Shown piece after piece: positions 1 through 10,915 of a stretch of 64,000 bases of DNA; positions within the stretch are counted from its first letter, which is position 1; each line of letters starts with the position of its first letter. The translations under genes and the position numbers were made by a program. The DNA is from Magnolia sinica (lineage: Eukaryota; Streptophyta; Magnoliopsida; Magnoliales; Magnoliaceae). The stretch spans positions 141,775,495 to 141,839,494 of the forward strand of contig NC_080573.1 in assembly GCF_029962835.1 (NCBI RefSeq), written 5' to 3'. The notes under the pieces were generated by a model that saw only the letters and a program-made list of their open reading frames with translations, did no database searches and was not told where the DNA came from.

Positions 1-192
1 GTTTCTTAAGAACTTTTGCATGATCAAACGCAAATTAAATATGTAAAAGAAGACTTTTTTTTTAATTGAACAAGTGGTCCCTATTATCAAGCAAAATGCC
101 CCCCCATTCCCCTAAATATAAAGACTTGGGTAGCCCTATAATTTCATGTATCATAGGAAAATTCAAGATTGAACAAGCCTTGTTAGACTTGG
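1..192 (+). pseudogene. Ty3/gypsy gag-protease fragment, piece 1 of 3
   Basis: Translated in pieces with frameshifts and stops, this stretch matches the segment just before the aspartic protease of plant Ty3/gypsy elements: an FLKNFC-type motif with a KRK stretch, then a PIISCIIGKF-like stretch and ALLDLG. The reading frame runs into the protease active site (D-L-G) at the right end, where a solo LTR interrupts it. It continues at 4230 with G-A-S-V-N. The fragment starts left of the window. The FLKDLC-type motif is one I associate with the Athila/Tat group, which is a family-level inference. Confidence 0.7.
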
Positions 193-3100
193 TGTAACGC
201 CCTGAAAATCGGGGGTCGAGCAGAAGCTCAGCTCCCGAGTTCCAACGCATCACTTATACAACATAGATAATGATGATTGAATGTTATTTATATTAGTGCA
301 TTAAACATGAGTGAGATTATACCAAAACAACATATTATATTCCAAAGACAGTTAACTTTCGCAAGCGGAAGACTGTGATAAATATATAAACTATTGTAAG
401 TCTCTAGAGTGTGAACATGATTCCAGGTTAAATATATACATGTATACTCCAAAAATGAACAAAATGAAGATACATGGGTGTTCTAAAGGTGCAAAATAAC
501 AAGTGTAATAGCATTTAATCAGCATCCCTATAACTCCGTCGATCAGAACATGGTCTACATAGACCTGCCTGATAGCTGCATATAGGAGAAACCTTCAACA
601 TCATCCTCAAAGTCCGGCTCCGCCTCACAGGCTGTGCCATCATTTGAAACTACAACAGGGTCTGGTGGGTGTTTAAAACACTGTCCCGTAATGTGGGAGT
701 AAGTGATCAATTCAATGGAACAATAAAGTAAAGGTTAACATGTTATCAATTCAGTCAAGCAGTAATGATAATGCAATATAACAATCAGGTCCTAAGTACT
801 CTTGTTAATGCAAGAATGATATGAAATAATGATACATGCCCTCGCCTACTTTCCCTCAACGACTTCATCTCACGATCGCGGCATGCAACCCTTCCTCAGT
901 GCTTGACCTGCTACGCCAAACGCACACATAATGCGGTGCATGAACATGATTACCGAGTTTCTTATTAGACCCTTTTCATACAGCAGGATTGGGAAGCTAA
1001 GGTACCTCCCTTATATCAATTCCGAAAAGATGATCCATTCTAGGGTCGTCAGTCCTAGTAAATCTCATACGATGTTACGGTTCTAGGTCACTGCAGAGGT
1101 CTCGTCACCTTATCAGTGCAGGCCTAGTTTGTACTCTTGTTGCTACGTAAAGGCTCGTCGCCTCTACGTGGTCTTAGAGTATGCTCGAGGTCACTACAAA
1201 GGGCTCGTCACCTTATCAGTGTAGGCTGACAGCTCGAATACAGTGTCCCATATCACCGTATTCGGCTCACGAGGTTGTGTTGTTCATTGGACACTATGGG
1301 GAGGCTTGTCACCCCAGCGTAGGCCGACAGCTCAACCACGGTGTCCCATACCACCATGTCCGGCTCATGAGTCTTAGCGGATCGAGGTACCAAGGTTAAC
1401 GGAATTTTCAGTGGTAAGTTGGTACCTTAGGTTCAAGCAGTAGCATCCATACATGGTGAACATACATCGGGTCAATCGGGTTACTTGACGAGCTTGACTG
1501 GTACGAGCGCACCTCGAGTTAATCGACATGAAGTGCGTAAGCACTTTGTGTGGCCTAACCACTGTTGACAACCAAAGTACGGCTCGGATTCATCGAACAC
1601 GTTCTGCGTGGCGAAACAACCTTAGCCACCAAAATAGAGCTTGTTACCGATTGCCTAGACTATATCATAGTCCCAAATACATTCGGATATGAGAAATATA
1701 CACACATGATAATCATACAACATTTAACAATCAATGCAAACATGGAAAGCATTTGAATGTATAATGAAACACATATAACATGTCATTCTACATATATGTA
1801 TTCTACACAAACCACGCTATTTTGATTACAAAAACTTGAAGGAATTTATGCATATAACTACGGTAGTTGGGAATCCTATCCCAACGACCCTATTAAGTAC
1901 AATTCATCTAACTACTTCACATACAGTCATTGTGTCACACACTTATACTACACATATCAACATACACAACATATATTGATTAAAACATATATGTGGACAA
2001 ATCCTCGCAACAAAGAGTTGTCACGCACATAACAATTCATGTATTTGCATTTCATAGACATGGCTGACACAAATCATAATTCCATGTCCATTTAGACATT
2101 TCAACAAACACATAGACTACACACTTTAACATACATGTATTAGACTAGTTATAACATATATTCTGTTAAGCCCTTTTACAAAGGAGTTGCCACATACACA
2201 ATGAGCATATATTCATAGTTAATAATCATGGCAAGCACAAATCCAAATTCCATATTCATTCAATCATATCAACAAACACATGGAATACACTATATTTAAC
2301 ATAATTCATATATATGTGTAAAGCGCGGGAAACGTCGTATTTAAGCATGTGATAGCAATCAGTCAGTCATAAATCATTAACTGACATTGAAAGCCTTGAA
2401 AACCATAACCTAAACGTTTATAGTCCGCATCTTTCGCCGGTAAACCCGTACCGAGCTCAGTATGAACACTACGTCTTTGTCTACGGCACAACGGCTACCT
2501 GAATCATGAAATAGATTAACTATTTCGTCGATAACTCTATTCGGATTTCTAAAATAAGATTAGGGTTAGGATTTCTTACCCAAATCGAAATTAAAACAAG
2601 TTGAGTAGCATAGTAGAGGAGCGAAACGGCATGTGGAGTTGTGGAAAAAGATCCCAACAACAATCCCTAAGAATCTCTCCTCCTTCCTTCCTCTTTTCTT
2701 TCCTTTTCTTTCTCTCTCACCTAGGGTTTCTAAGAAATTCGTATGGATTGAGAGTGAGGGGGTTTAAGGGCTATTTATAAGCCCAGAATCGATGTCAATG
2801 GCCCCAAGGCCATGATATACTTAGGTTATAGCCAAATAATGACTATTTTAGTCCAACGGAGCACTTCTGGAGGCTCCTTTTCTGCGTGCGATCGGACTTA
2901 AACTCCCTGACATTGGATCTAGGTCAAGCTAAGTCTTCAGTCCGATCAGATTTCCAGATCGACCGTGGCGGACCAGTTTCAGTTCAATGGTCACCGGTAC
3001 TCGATCAGGGCCACAGGTGTACTGACATGTGTTGGAAATTTTTTCTGATTTAAGGGTGTAGTTGGGTCCAATTATGATGGTCAGAATCCTCAGATTTGGC

Positions 3101-4229
3101 CTGCAAGTGAACCGACTCAATTCACTTAAGTTTCAGTTCATTTTCTAAAGATATTCGCATTTCTCACACACTTCTCTCTGGACTCAAGTTGTTCGTTTCT
3201 GGGTATCATTAGGAGTTGATTTCTGAGGTGGATGTCAAGTCCATTAAGGCGGTCATAACCGTATAGTTTTGTAGTAACCAGACTTTCGACGTGCGGTCTA
3301 GGTCCGATGCGAAATTTCAAGGTGCTCCCAAGAGCAATTGGATTTTGAGATGGATCCTAAGTTTCAAGATAATGTAGCGTTAATAATTTTACACATTTTG
3401 AGTCTTGTAGTTCATATTTAAAGTAGTTCAAGCTAATTCTATTGATTGTTCAGTTTAATACTTAACTAAATCGTGCCCTAATTACGATAAAATAAGGTCC
3501 TACGGCAGTTCTACGTCCCTTTCTGGCACTTTTAGTTAGTATATTATTTTAATTATTTTTTTAGTAGTTTTTCATCAAGTCTACTTTATCCTTACTAAAT
3601 TTCATTAGATTTTGTGTTGTAGAAAAATTTTAAAAATTCTAGAAGCAGCAACTGTCCAAACTATTAATTTTCAGATAGTTGTCACAATGACCTATATTGA
3701 ACTATATTAAAATTTTTATTATATTTTTAACTTATTTTTATATGAAACTATACTTATCAAGCTTCAATCTGGCTTTTGAATCACCTAAATCAGAGTTATA
3801 ACGAGGGATATATGACTTTTCGAAGTCGGACGAAATAACTGCAGGAAACGGCAGGAAACGGGCCGCCCGACCCGCTGCGGCTCGTCGGGCCCGCTGGCCG
3901 GAGAGGCCTCGCGGAATCTGTGAGGTCCTCGCCGGTCTCTGGAACTTCTGGTGAGGAGTGGCCGGTGGGGCAATTTCCTCCCCCCTGGGGGTGCCAGAAA
4001 CATGCGGGGCCCACCTCGGGTCCCCCCGATTTGCATCGTTTGCCTGCCGAGTCCGTTTGATGTGAAATATTTGAAGAATAAGGTGGTGAATGTTGAGATC
4101 TTGAAGGAAATGGGTTAAAAAGGGATTTGACGCTCTGGGATTAAGTTCTAAGAAGTTAATAAGGTGTTATGATCGATCCATTGCCCAAGGACGTCTATTT
4201 TTAAGTTTGCAAAAATCCGGGATGTTACA
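193..4229 (-). mobile_element. Giant solo LTR (4037 bp), Ty3/gypsy type
   Basis: The left end is TGTAACGCCC and the right end GGGATGTTACA, so the termini are inverted TG...CA. The 5-bp target duplication CTTGG is present at 188-192 and 4230-4234. No internal retroelement coding or second LTR lies between, so this is a solo LTR left by recombination. On the minus strand a TATAAATA box (2772-2779) is followed by a pyrimidine-rich leader, which suggests - orientation. Tandem 'CTCGTCACCTTATCAGTG' units occur around 1090-1400, and a GC-rich block lies at 3840-4030. Very long LTRs starting TGTAAC are typical of the Tekay/Del chromovirus lineage; that assignment is inference. Confidence 0.85.
2772..2779 (-). 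promoter_or_regulatory. Candidate TATA box of the solo LTR
   Basis: TATAAATA on the minus strand, within TTATAAATAGCCC, followed by C-rich leader-like sequence. It is the main evidence for the orientation of the solo LTR. Confidence 0.45.
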
Positions 4230-4416
4230 CTTGGGGGCAAGCGTTAACCTCATACCCTATTCAGTGTACGAACAATTGGGGCTTGGGAGATTATAAAACC
4301 TACTAAGACCACCCTACAATTTGCTGACTGATGTATTCGTATACCAAGAGGGGTATTTGAGGATGTGTTAGTCCATGTTGATAAGTTCTACTACCCAAAT
4401 ACTTTATCGTCTTAAA
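4230..4416 (+). pseudogene. Ty3/gypsy protease fragment, piece 2 of 3
   Basis: This is the direct continuation of the fragment ending at 192. After one copy of CTTGG is removed, the frame reads through D-L-G-A-S-V-N-L and then PYSVYEQLGLG. Damaged sequence follows, corresponding to the region with FEDVLVHVDKFYYP. It is cut at 4416 by the Copia insertion. Stops and at least one small indel make it non-functional. Confidence 0.8.
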
Positions 4417-4984
4417 TGTTGAGATGTGGAGCCACATCTGGAGCCGCTCGACCAGTCGAGTGCCCTGCTCGACCAGTCGAGGACTGGCTCGACTTAAAGT
4501 CCAGTGAGCATCAGGTTTTGGGTTCCGAGGTGCTCAACCAGTCGAGGGTCCGCTCGACCAGTTGAGCACCCTGCTCAACCAGTCGAGGTTACGCAGATTC
4601 ATTTCCGGATTTGATGCGGACTGCGGATTTTTGAGTCGATTTTCGCAGAGGTGCGAAAGGGGAGTTGCTTAAACTATAAATAGGGGTCTCTAGGGCTTTT
4701 CTAGGTATTATGAGAGTTATTCCAAGGTGTGGGCAAATGGTTTTCTCTGTATTTTTAAGGGAGAGTTTAGTATATTGCCTTGTAATTTTTATTTTTCTTC
4801 ATAGTGAAAGTTTGCATCCGCGGTTTTTTACCCTTGTTAGGGTTTTTCTACGTATATCTTGTTTTGTGGTTTGTTTGGAATGCTTTAATTATTTTTCTAG
4901 TTTATATTTCTTCTTGTTTATCGTTTGTGGGTGAGACCGGAGATTGGATCTCGGTTAACTGCGTTATTGGCGTGCTGTGCAACA
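4417..4984 (+). repeat. 5' LTR of the Copia element
   Basis: The 568-bp LTR pairs with 8965-9538. Its U3 part (about 4437-4590) holds repeated quasi-palindromes CTCGACCAGTCGAG and close variants. A TATAAATA box lies at 4675-4682. It ends CAACA two bases before the primer-binding site. Many substitutions separate the two LTRs, so the insertion is not recent. Confidence 0.93.
4675..4682 (+). promoter_or_regulatory. TATA box in the Copia 5' LTR
   Basis: TATAAATA followed by GGGG and an RNA start-like region. The same box occurs at the corresponding place in the 3' LTR, in AACTATAAATAGGGG near 9220-9230. Confidence 0.6.
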
Positions 4985-4986
4985 AC

Positions 4987-4997
4987 TGGTATCAGAG
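4987..4997 (+). other. Primer-binding site (initiator tRNA-Met type)
   Basis: TGGTATCAGAG lies two bases after the 5' LTR. It is complementary to the 3' end of plant initiator tRNA-Met, the usual primer for Copia elements. Confidence 0.85.
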
Positions 4998-5023
4998 TTA
5001 TTAGCTTAGTTCTATTGGGAGCG

Positions 5024-5884
5024 ATGACAGAAGAAAGAAAGAATATAATTGAGAAGTTTGATGGTTCAAACTTTGCCTTCTGGAAGATGCAGATGGAGGA
5101 TTATCTGTATCAGAAGGACCTCTATATTCCTTTAGGAGGAAAAGAGAAGAAACCAGAAAAAATGACTGATGATGAGTGGTTTTTATTGGATCGGAAGGCT
5201 TTAGAAACGATCCGACTCTCTTTGTCTAAGAGCGTTACCTTCAATATATCCAAGATGAAAACCACAAAAGAATTAATGGAAGCCCTAGCTACCATGTATA
5301 AAAAACCTTCAGCTTCCAACAAGGTTCATCTTATGAAACAACTATTCAATATGAAGATGTCAGATGGTGGGAGCGTGGTTGAACATCTAAACGAGTTCAA
5401 TACAGTCATGAGCCAGTTAGAATCCGTTAGCATTATTTTTTAGGATGAGGTCAGGGCGTTATTGATCTTGTCCAGTCTGCCAGACAGTTGTGATGGTTTG
5501 GTGATTGTTATGAGCAATTCTTCAGGGTCGATAAAACTGAAATTTGATGATGCAGCCGGTCTAATTCTCAGAAAAGAATCTAGAAGAAAGACATCAGGAG
5601 TTTCAGGGGATTCAGGGAATGCTCTAAACGTTGAAGGAAGAAGAAGATCGCTAAACAAAAGAGGCAATAAACACGGACGTTCTAAGTCAAGAAAGAAGTC
5701 CAAGGGACCGAAAGACAAAGACGGGTGTTGGCATTGTGGGAAGAAGGGGCATATGAAACGTGACTGTAGGGCGCTCAAGAAACAAGAAGGAAACTCTCAA
5801 GGCGGGAAGGATTCGGTGAATCTATTTGAGGAGAGCCACACAGAGGCGTTAATCTTATCTCTTGATGCGAGGAATGAGTCTTGA
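5024..5884 (+). pseudogene. Copia gag with CCHC zinc knuckle
   Basis: The frame opens at the ATG at 5024 (MTEERKNIIEKFDGSNF). This is the usual start of plant Copia gag with the F-D-G-x-N-F/Y-x-x-W motif. An in-frame TAG at 5441-5443 interrupts it, and the same frame continues to a TGA at 5882-5884. A zinc knuckle with spacing C-X2-C-X4-H-X4-C (CWHCGKKGHMKRDC) lies at 5726-5767, preceded by a lysine/arginine-rich stretch. Gag forms the particle and the knuckle binds the RNA genome. The stops mean it is not made as one protein. Confidence 0.9.
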
Positions 5885-6280
5885 GTTATAGACTTGGGTG
5901 CTTCGTTTCATGCCACTTCATGTAAAGAAGTTCTGCGTAATTATGTATCAGGTGATTTCGAGAGAGTCTACCTGGGTGATGATGAGCCATGCAGTATTAT
6001 TGGAAAGTGAGACGTTCAGGTAAATCAGAAAGACGGAACGACTTTGAAATTGAAGGATGTCAGATATGTACCGAGTTTGAAACGTAATTTGATCTCAGCG
6101 GGGCAGCTGATTGATACCGGTTATATGACGACATTCACCAGTGATTCCTGTAAGATCACAAAAGGTGCCTTGGTGATATCTTGAGGCAAAAAGGAAGGTA
6201 CTTTGTACGTGACTTCAGGATCGTATAGTTCACTCGTAGTCGCATCAACTGGAGTGAATGGGCAGTTATGACATCAGAGG
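5885..6280 (+). pseudogene. Copia aspartic protease, altered active site
   Basis: In the gag frame, the active site reads VIDLGASFHAT (D-L-G-A at 5891-5902), where Copia proteases normally have D-S/T-G-A. The conserved segment that follows (LKDVRYVPSLKRNLIS) is recognisable near 6051-6095. In-frame stops occur near 6008 and 6182. The enzyme would normally cut Gag-Pol; here it is dead. Confidence 0.85.
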
Positions 6281-7006
6281 TTGGGATATATGAGTGAGAA
6301 GGGGATGAAAATGCTATTGTCAAAAGGAAAGTTACGAGGGCTAAAGTCTATTGACTTGGAATTCTGCAAGGACTGCGTGTATGGCAAACAGAAGAGGGTA
6401 AGCTTCAAGAAAACAGGACGTGCTCCAAAGACATATCTGTTGGAGCTTGTACACACTAATGTGTGGGGACCGGCATTGGTATTATCTCTTGGTGGCTCAC
6501 GTTATTTTGTTTCTTTTATTGATGATGCTAGTAGAAAACTGTGGGTCTATTTCTTAAAACATAAATCTAATGTATTTGATGTCTTTAAGAAGTGGAAAGC
6601 AATGGTAGAAAATGAAACATGTAAAATAGTAAAATGTCTCAGATCTGATAATGGGGGAGAGTACTGTGATAAGAAATTTGAAGAGTATTGTACAACAAAT
6701 GGAATCAAATATTAGAAAATGATTTCAGGGATACCGCAGTAGAATGGTGTGGCTGAGCACATTAATAGAACCATCCTTGACCGCGCTAGGAGCATGAGGT
6801 TACATGCAGGGTTGTCTAAGACGTTTTGGGCAGATGCTGTGAATACTGTCGCATATCTCATCGATAGAAGTCCCTCAGCACCATTGGATGGTGGGCTACC
6901 AGAAGAAACGTGGACTGGAAAAGAAGTGAACCTTGCACATCTCAGAGTGTTCGGTTGCACTTCATATGTTTACATTATGCAGAGCACAAAAACAAGCTGG
7001 ATGTGA
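6281..7006 (+). pseudogene. Copia integrase, first catalytic Asp replaced
   Basis: The GAG-pre-integrase region (LEFCKDCVYGKQKRVSF) and catalytic core are visible. In the core, the expected HxDVWGP appears as HTNVWGP, with AAT at 6458-6460, so the first acid of the D-D-E triad is lost. The later SDNGGEYC with the second Asp and the NGVAE with the catalytic Glu remain. Stops occur at 6713-6715 and 6737-6739; the second is a Gln codon (CAG) turned to TAG in the IPQxNGVAE motif. A frame change follows 7006. Confidence 0.9.
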
Positions 7007-7263
7007 AGTCCAGGAGGTGCACGTTTATAGGCTACGGGTAGCATGATTTTGGCTGCGGGTTTTGAGATACAGAAAACAGGAAAATCATCAGAAGTAAGGA
7101 CGTAGTTTTCAATGAAAAAGTGATACATAAGGACAGTGTGCAAGAAAATAAGGCCGAGGAGAAAGAATTCATAGAGTTGGAAGAGTTGCCAGACACGGGT
7201 GTTACAGCGCCACAAGATGATCATGCATAGGAGCATTATGAGGCAGAGCCATAGACACCAGTT

Positions 7264-8532
7264 GTGAGGAGGTCTACTCCGGAGAGGAGACTCATGGTCC
7301 GATACTCACCCTCCTTACATTATCTACTGCTGATAGATAATGGTGAACCAGAGTATTTTGAAGAGACATTACAGTCAGATACACAGGTTAAGTGGGAGCA
7401 GGCCATGGATGATGAGATGGACTCTCTTGAGTTTAATCGTACATGAGAGCTAGTTACTTTACCCAAGGGTAAAAAAGCTCTTCATAACAAGTGGGTTTAT
7501 AGACTGAAGGAGGAGCACGATGGTTCGAAACGGTACAAGGCTAGATTGGTTGTAAAAGGGTTTTAACAAAAGGTAGGTATCGATTTCACTGAAATATTTT
7601 CACCTGTGGTGAAAATGTCTACGATTCACATGGTCTTGAGTATAGTGGCTACAGAGGACTTATATCTCGAGCAGCTAGATGTTAAGACAACCTTTCTTCA
7701 TGGAGACCTTGAAGAAGAGATATATATGCATCAGTCGACATGATACGTGACACCAGGAAAGGAGAACAAGGTGTGTAGACTGAAGAAAAGTCTATATGGC
7801 CTGAAGTAAACCCCGATGCAGTGGTACAAGAAGTTTGACAGTTTCATGTCGAGAAATGGTTTTAGGAGATGTTATGCTGACCACTATTGTTATTTGAAGA
7901 AGTTTGATACTTCTTACATCATCCTTCTTATGTACGTTAATAATATGCTTGTAGCCGGTTCAAGCATAAAGGACATCTCAGATCTCAAAAGACAACTATC
8001 TAGAGAATTTGCCATGAAAGATTTAGGAACTGCAAAACAAATCATAGGCATGAGGATAAAGCGTGACAGAAAAAATAAGAAATTAGTTTTGTCACAGGCA
8101 GAGTACATAGCTAAGGTACTTGATCGATTCAATATGAGAGGCGCTAAGCCGATTAGCACTCTATTAGCCAACCACTTCAAGATTTCTAAGGAGCAAGGTG
8201 CAAAGACGCAGGAGGAACGAGACTACATGACTAAAGTCCCATATGTGTCAGCTATTGGGAGTCTCATGTATGCTATGGTGAGCACGAGGCCAGACATTGC
8301 TCAAGCAGTGGGAGTTGTTAGCAGGTTCATGAACAACCCCAGGAAGGAATATTGGGAAGCTGTGAAGTGGATCCTCATATACCTGATAGGTACTAAGGAT
8401 GTAGGGCTGTGTTATGGAGGATCGAAAATCAAGCTACAAGGCTATGTGGATTCAGATTTGGCAGGAGATATCGACAACAGAAGAAGCACTACAGATTATA
8501 TTTTTTATCTGGGTAGTGCCGCAGTCAGTTGA
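7264..8532 (+). pseudogene. Copia reverse transcriptase, YVDD changed to YVNN
   Basis: The RT domain is recognisable in frame 1 from WEQAMDDEMDSLE through KWVYRLKEEHDGS, KARLVVKGF, LEQLDVKTTFLHGDLEEEIYM and LYGLK to the active site. The active site reads MYVNNML (7933-7944) instead of YVDD, so both metal-binding aspartates are lost by GAT/GAC to AAT-type changes. In-frame stops fall at 7444-7446, at 7564-7566 in the GFxQK motif, at 7741-7743 and after LYGLK. The 3' part shows the RNase H start STRPDIAQAVG and CYGGSKIKLQGYVDSDLAGD. Confidence 0.93.
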
Positions 8533-8888
8533 GTCTCTCAATTACAGAAGATAATATCTATCAGTACAACGGAAGCAGAATATGTTGCGGCTACAGAAGC
8601 GAGCAAGGAGATGGTGTGGATGTAAGGTTTCATGGAATATTTCGGTAAGAAGCAAGTAGATTGCAAGCTATACAGTGACAGTTAGATACAATACACTTGG
8701 CTAAGAATTCAGCCTTTCATTCAAGGACCAAGCATATTGCCATCAGATATCACTTCATATGTTTGTTATTGGAAGATGGATCGATTGCTCTAGAGAAGAT
8801 TCATATAAGTGAGAATCCTACGGATATGCTGACCAAAGCGGTCACACGGGAGAAGCTGAAGCTCTGTTCAGCTTTAATTGGTCTTTAG
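8530..8888 (+). pseudogene. Copia RNase H C-terminal part
   Basis: After a stop at 8530-8532, the RNase H motif STTEAEYVAATEASKEMVW is visible near 8563-8620. A further stop and a frame shift precede the terminal segment with RTKHIAIRYHFI and NPTDMLTKAV (8720-8845). This is the normal end of Copia pol. It is followed at once by the polypurine tract and the 3' LTR. Confidence 0.85.
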
Positions 8889-8953
8889 GCTTGAAGACGG
8901 GGAGGTGGTGCACTCCAGATGTAAAAGACGAAGGTTTATGGTGATGCATTTCT

Positions 8954-8964
8954 AAGTGGGAGAT
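8954..8964 (+). other. Polypurine tract
   Basis: AAGTGGGAGAT lies immediately before the 3' LTR. It is the expected plus-strand priming site of the Copia element. Confidence 0.75.
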
Positions 8965-9538
8965 TGTTGAGATGTGGAGCCACATCTGGAGCCGCTCGAT
9001 CGATTGAGTTGCCCACTCGACCAGTCGAGGACTGGCTCGACTTAAAGTCCAGCGAGCATTAGGTTTTAGGTTCCGAGGTGCTTGCCTGATCGAGGACCAT
9101 GCTCGACTAGTTGAGGGTCCGCTCGAGTCGAGGTTACTCAAATTCGTTTCCAGATTTTATGCGGACTGCGGATTTTTGAGTTAGTTTTCGTAGATGTGCG
9201 AAAGGGGAGCTGCCTAAACTATAAATAGGGGTCCTTAGGGCTTTTCTAGGTATTATGAGAGTTATTCCAAGGTGTGGGCAAATGGTTTTCTCTGTATTTA
9301 TAAGGGAGAGGTTAGTATATTGCTTTGTAATCTTTATTTTTCTTCATAGTGGAAGCTTGCACCCGTGATTTTTTTACCCTTATTGAGGTTTTTCCACGTA
9401 TATCTTGTCTTGTGGTTTGTTTGAAATGCTTGATTCTTTTTTTAGTTTATATTTCTTCTTGTTTATTGTTTGTGGGTGAGACCGGAGATTGGATCTCGGT
9501 TCGCTGTGTTTTTGGCATGCCAGCAACATTAAACACAC
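8965..9538 (+). repeat. 3' LTR of the Copia element
   Basis: The LTR is 574 bp, homologous to 4417-4984 along its whole length, with substitutions and small indels, especially in the palindromic array at 8990-9130. It is followed directly by the second TTAAA copy. Confidence 0.93.
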
Positions 9539-9708
9539 AACCAGCTATAAATGTTAGCACTCGGATTCCGATCATCCTACAATGCCTATTCCTGGCTGGC
9601 CACTTTAAATGTAATATCAATTGCTGGAATAGAGTGATGAAATTGTCCTTTGTGATCATGACATTGGAGGTGAATGTGTTTACTCTCTGCAAACAACCTG
9701 GGATGTAA
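9539..9708 (+). pseudogene. Ty3/gypsy protease fragment, piece 3 of 3
   Basis: After removal of one TTAAA, this continues the fragment that stops at 4416. It shows the conserved gypsy protease C-terminal half: LNTQPA, IPIILQCLFLA (normally PIILGRPFLA) and VMKLSFVIMTLEVNVF. A TAA near 9706 ends the recognisable stretch. The join at 9710-9735 to Copia-type sequence is an old junction. Confidence 0.8.
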
Positions 9709-9734
9709 ATGAGGTTCATGACTATCACAACTTG

Positions 9735-10312
9735 AATATTCCAAAATCATTGATAGCCTTATGTACCTGATGAATTGCACAAGGCCTGATATAGCTTTTG
9801 CAGTAAATGGATTATATATACTCTTAACCCTGATCACGATCAGTGGAATGCTTTGTCTAGAGTACTAATGTATTTAAAAAGTACTATTGCATATAGTATA
9901 CATTATATTGGTTTTCCTGTTGTATTGGAAAAATACAATGATGTTAAATGGATTAAATATTCAGATGAAACAAAATCCACATGTGGATATGTTTTCATTT
10001 TGGGTGGAGGAGCTGTCTCATAGGAATCCACCAAACAGACTTATATTGCTCGGTCCACTATGGAATTCGAGTCCATTACTTTAGAAAAGGCTATAACAGA
10101 AGAAGAATTGATTATAAATCTATTGGCTGATATACCTTCATGGCCAAAACCTATTTTAGCTATATCGTTGCATTGTGATTGTCAAGCAAGGGCCAATATT
10201 AAGATTTATAATGACAAAAGTAGGCATATTCGATTTTGGCATAACATAATACGACATTTACTACATGATGGAGTAATATCCATTGATTTTGCGAGATTAG
10301 AAAAGAACCTAA
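9735..10312 (+). pseudogene. Older Copia RNase H relic
   Basis: Pieces in shifting frames read SLMYLMNCTRPDIAFAVN, then YSDETKSTCGYVFILGGGAVS, QTYIARSTMEFE, LHCDCQA and SRHIRFWHNIIRHLL, ending RLEKN. This is the RNase H end of a second, unrelated Copia, 5'-truncated. It is cut at codon N-L by the MITE at 10313 and resumes at 10913-10960 with DPLIEGLV. Confidence 0.8.
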
Positions 10313-10912
10313 GGGTCTGTTTGGGTGGTGGGATTAGAAGGGATTAGGTGGGATGGGATTCAAAAAACATAATTATTACCCATGGCAGGGATTGTCCCCT
10401 GTTGCCATGGGATAAATTAATGCCCTACTTTGTTGATAATACGGTGGTACATTGAATGGATATACCCACCATCATTTGAAATTACTGAGAATAACACACG
10501 TGTTATATCTAAACTGTTCATTTGTTTTGTAACCTCATTTTATGGCATGGGCCTAAATATGAGGTAGATCCAAAACTTATGTGGCCCGAAAGAAATTTTC
10601 AACGGTAAGTATTCAATCCCCGTTGCTTTCTATGGTGGGGTCCACTTGAGCATTATTTTTACCTAATTTTTTGGCCCATACTTTAAAATAATCTTGATAA
10701 ATGGGTGGACGGTGTAGATATAGCCCACACATCATGGTGGGACCTATAACAACTTGTTAACATTGAGTGAAATTGGCACAGGACCCAATGCAATTCTATT
10801 TAATGTAATTCCAAGCTTTTCCATTCTTCCCAAACATGGAGTGGAATTGGCACAGGACCAAATGAATCCCATCTCACCTAATCCCTTCTAATCCCACCGC
10901 CCAAACAGACCC
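10313..10912. mobile_element. Tourist-like MITE (PIF/Harbinger), 600 bp
   Basis: Terminal inverted repeats begin GGGTCTGTTTGG and end CCAAACAGACCC, with inverted similarity over about 45 bp. The 3-bp duplication TAA (10310-10312 and 10913-10915) fits the PIF/Harbinger superfamily. There is no coding capacity. It interrupts a Copia RNase H reading frame, and deleting the element plus one TAA restores the frame. A second copy is at 23192-23767. Confidence 0.9.
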
Positions 10913-10915
10913 TAA

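Larger units (their letters stand above)
4417..9538 (+). mobile_element. Ty1/copia retrotransposon, complete structure, decayed coding
   Basis: The element is 5122 bp with LTRs at 4417-4984 and 8965-9538, both starting TGTTGAGATG and ending CAACA. The target duplication TTAAA is at 4412-4416 and 9539-9543. Internal order is primer-binding site, gag, protease, integrase, reverse transcriptase, RNase H and polypurine tract, which is the Copia order. The coding region is broken by many stops and at least two frame changes, and catalytic residues are altered, so it cannot be autonomous. The domain spelling resembles the Tnt1-94-like group. The element sits inside an older gypsy protease gene. Confidence 0.95.

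Noticed and set aside
3785-4036. GC-rich open frames on the minus strand
   Set aside because: They lie within the solo LTR, overlap each other in two frames and show no protein family features.
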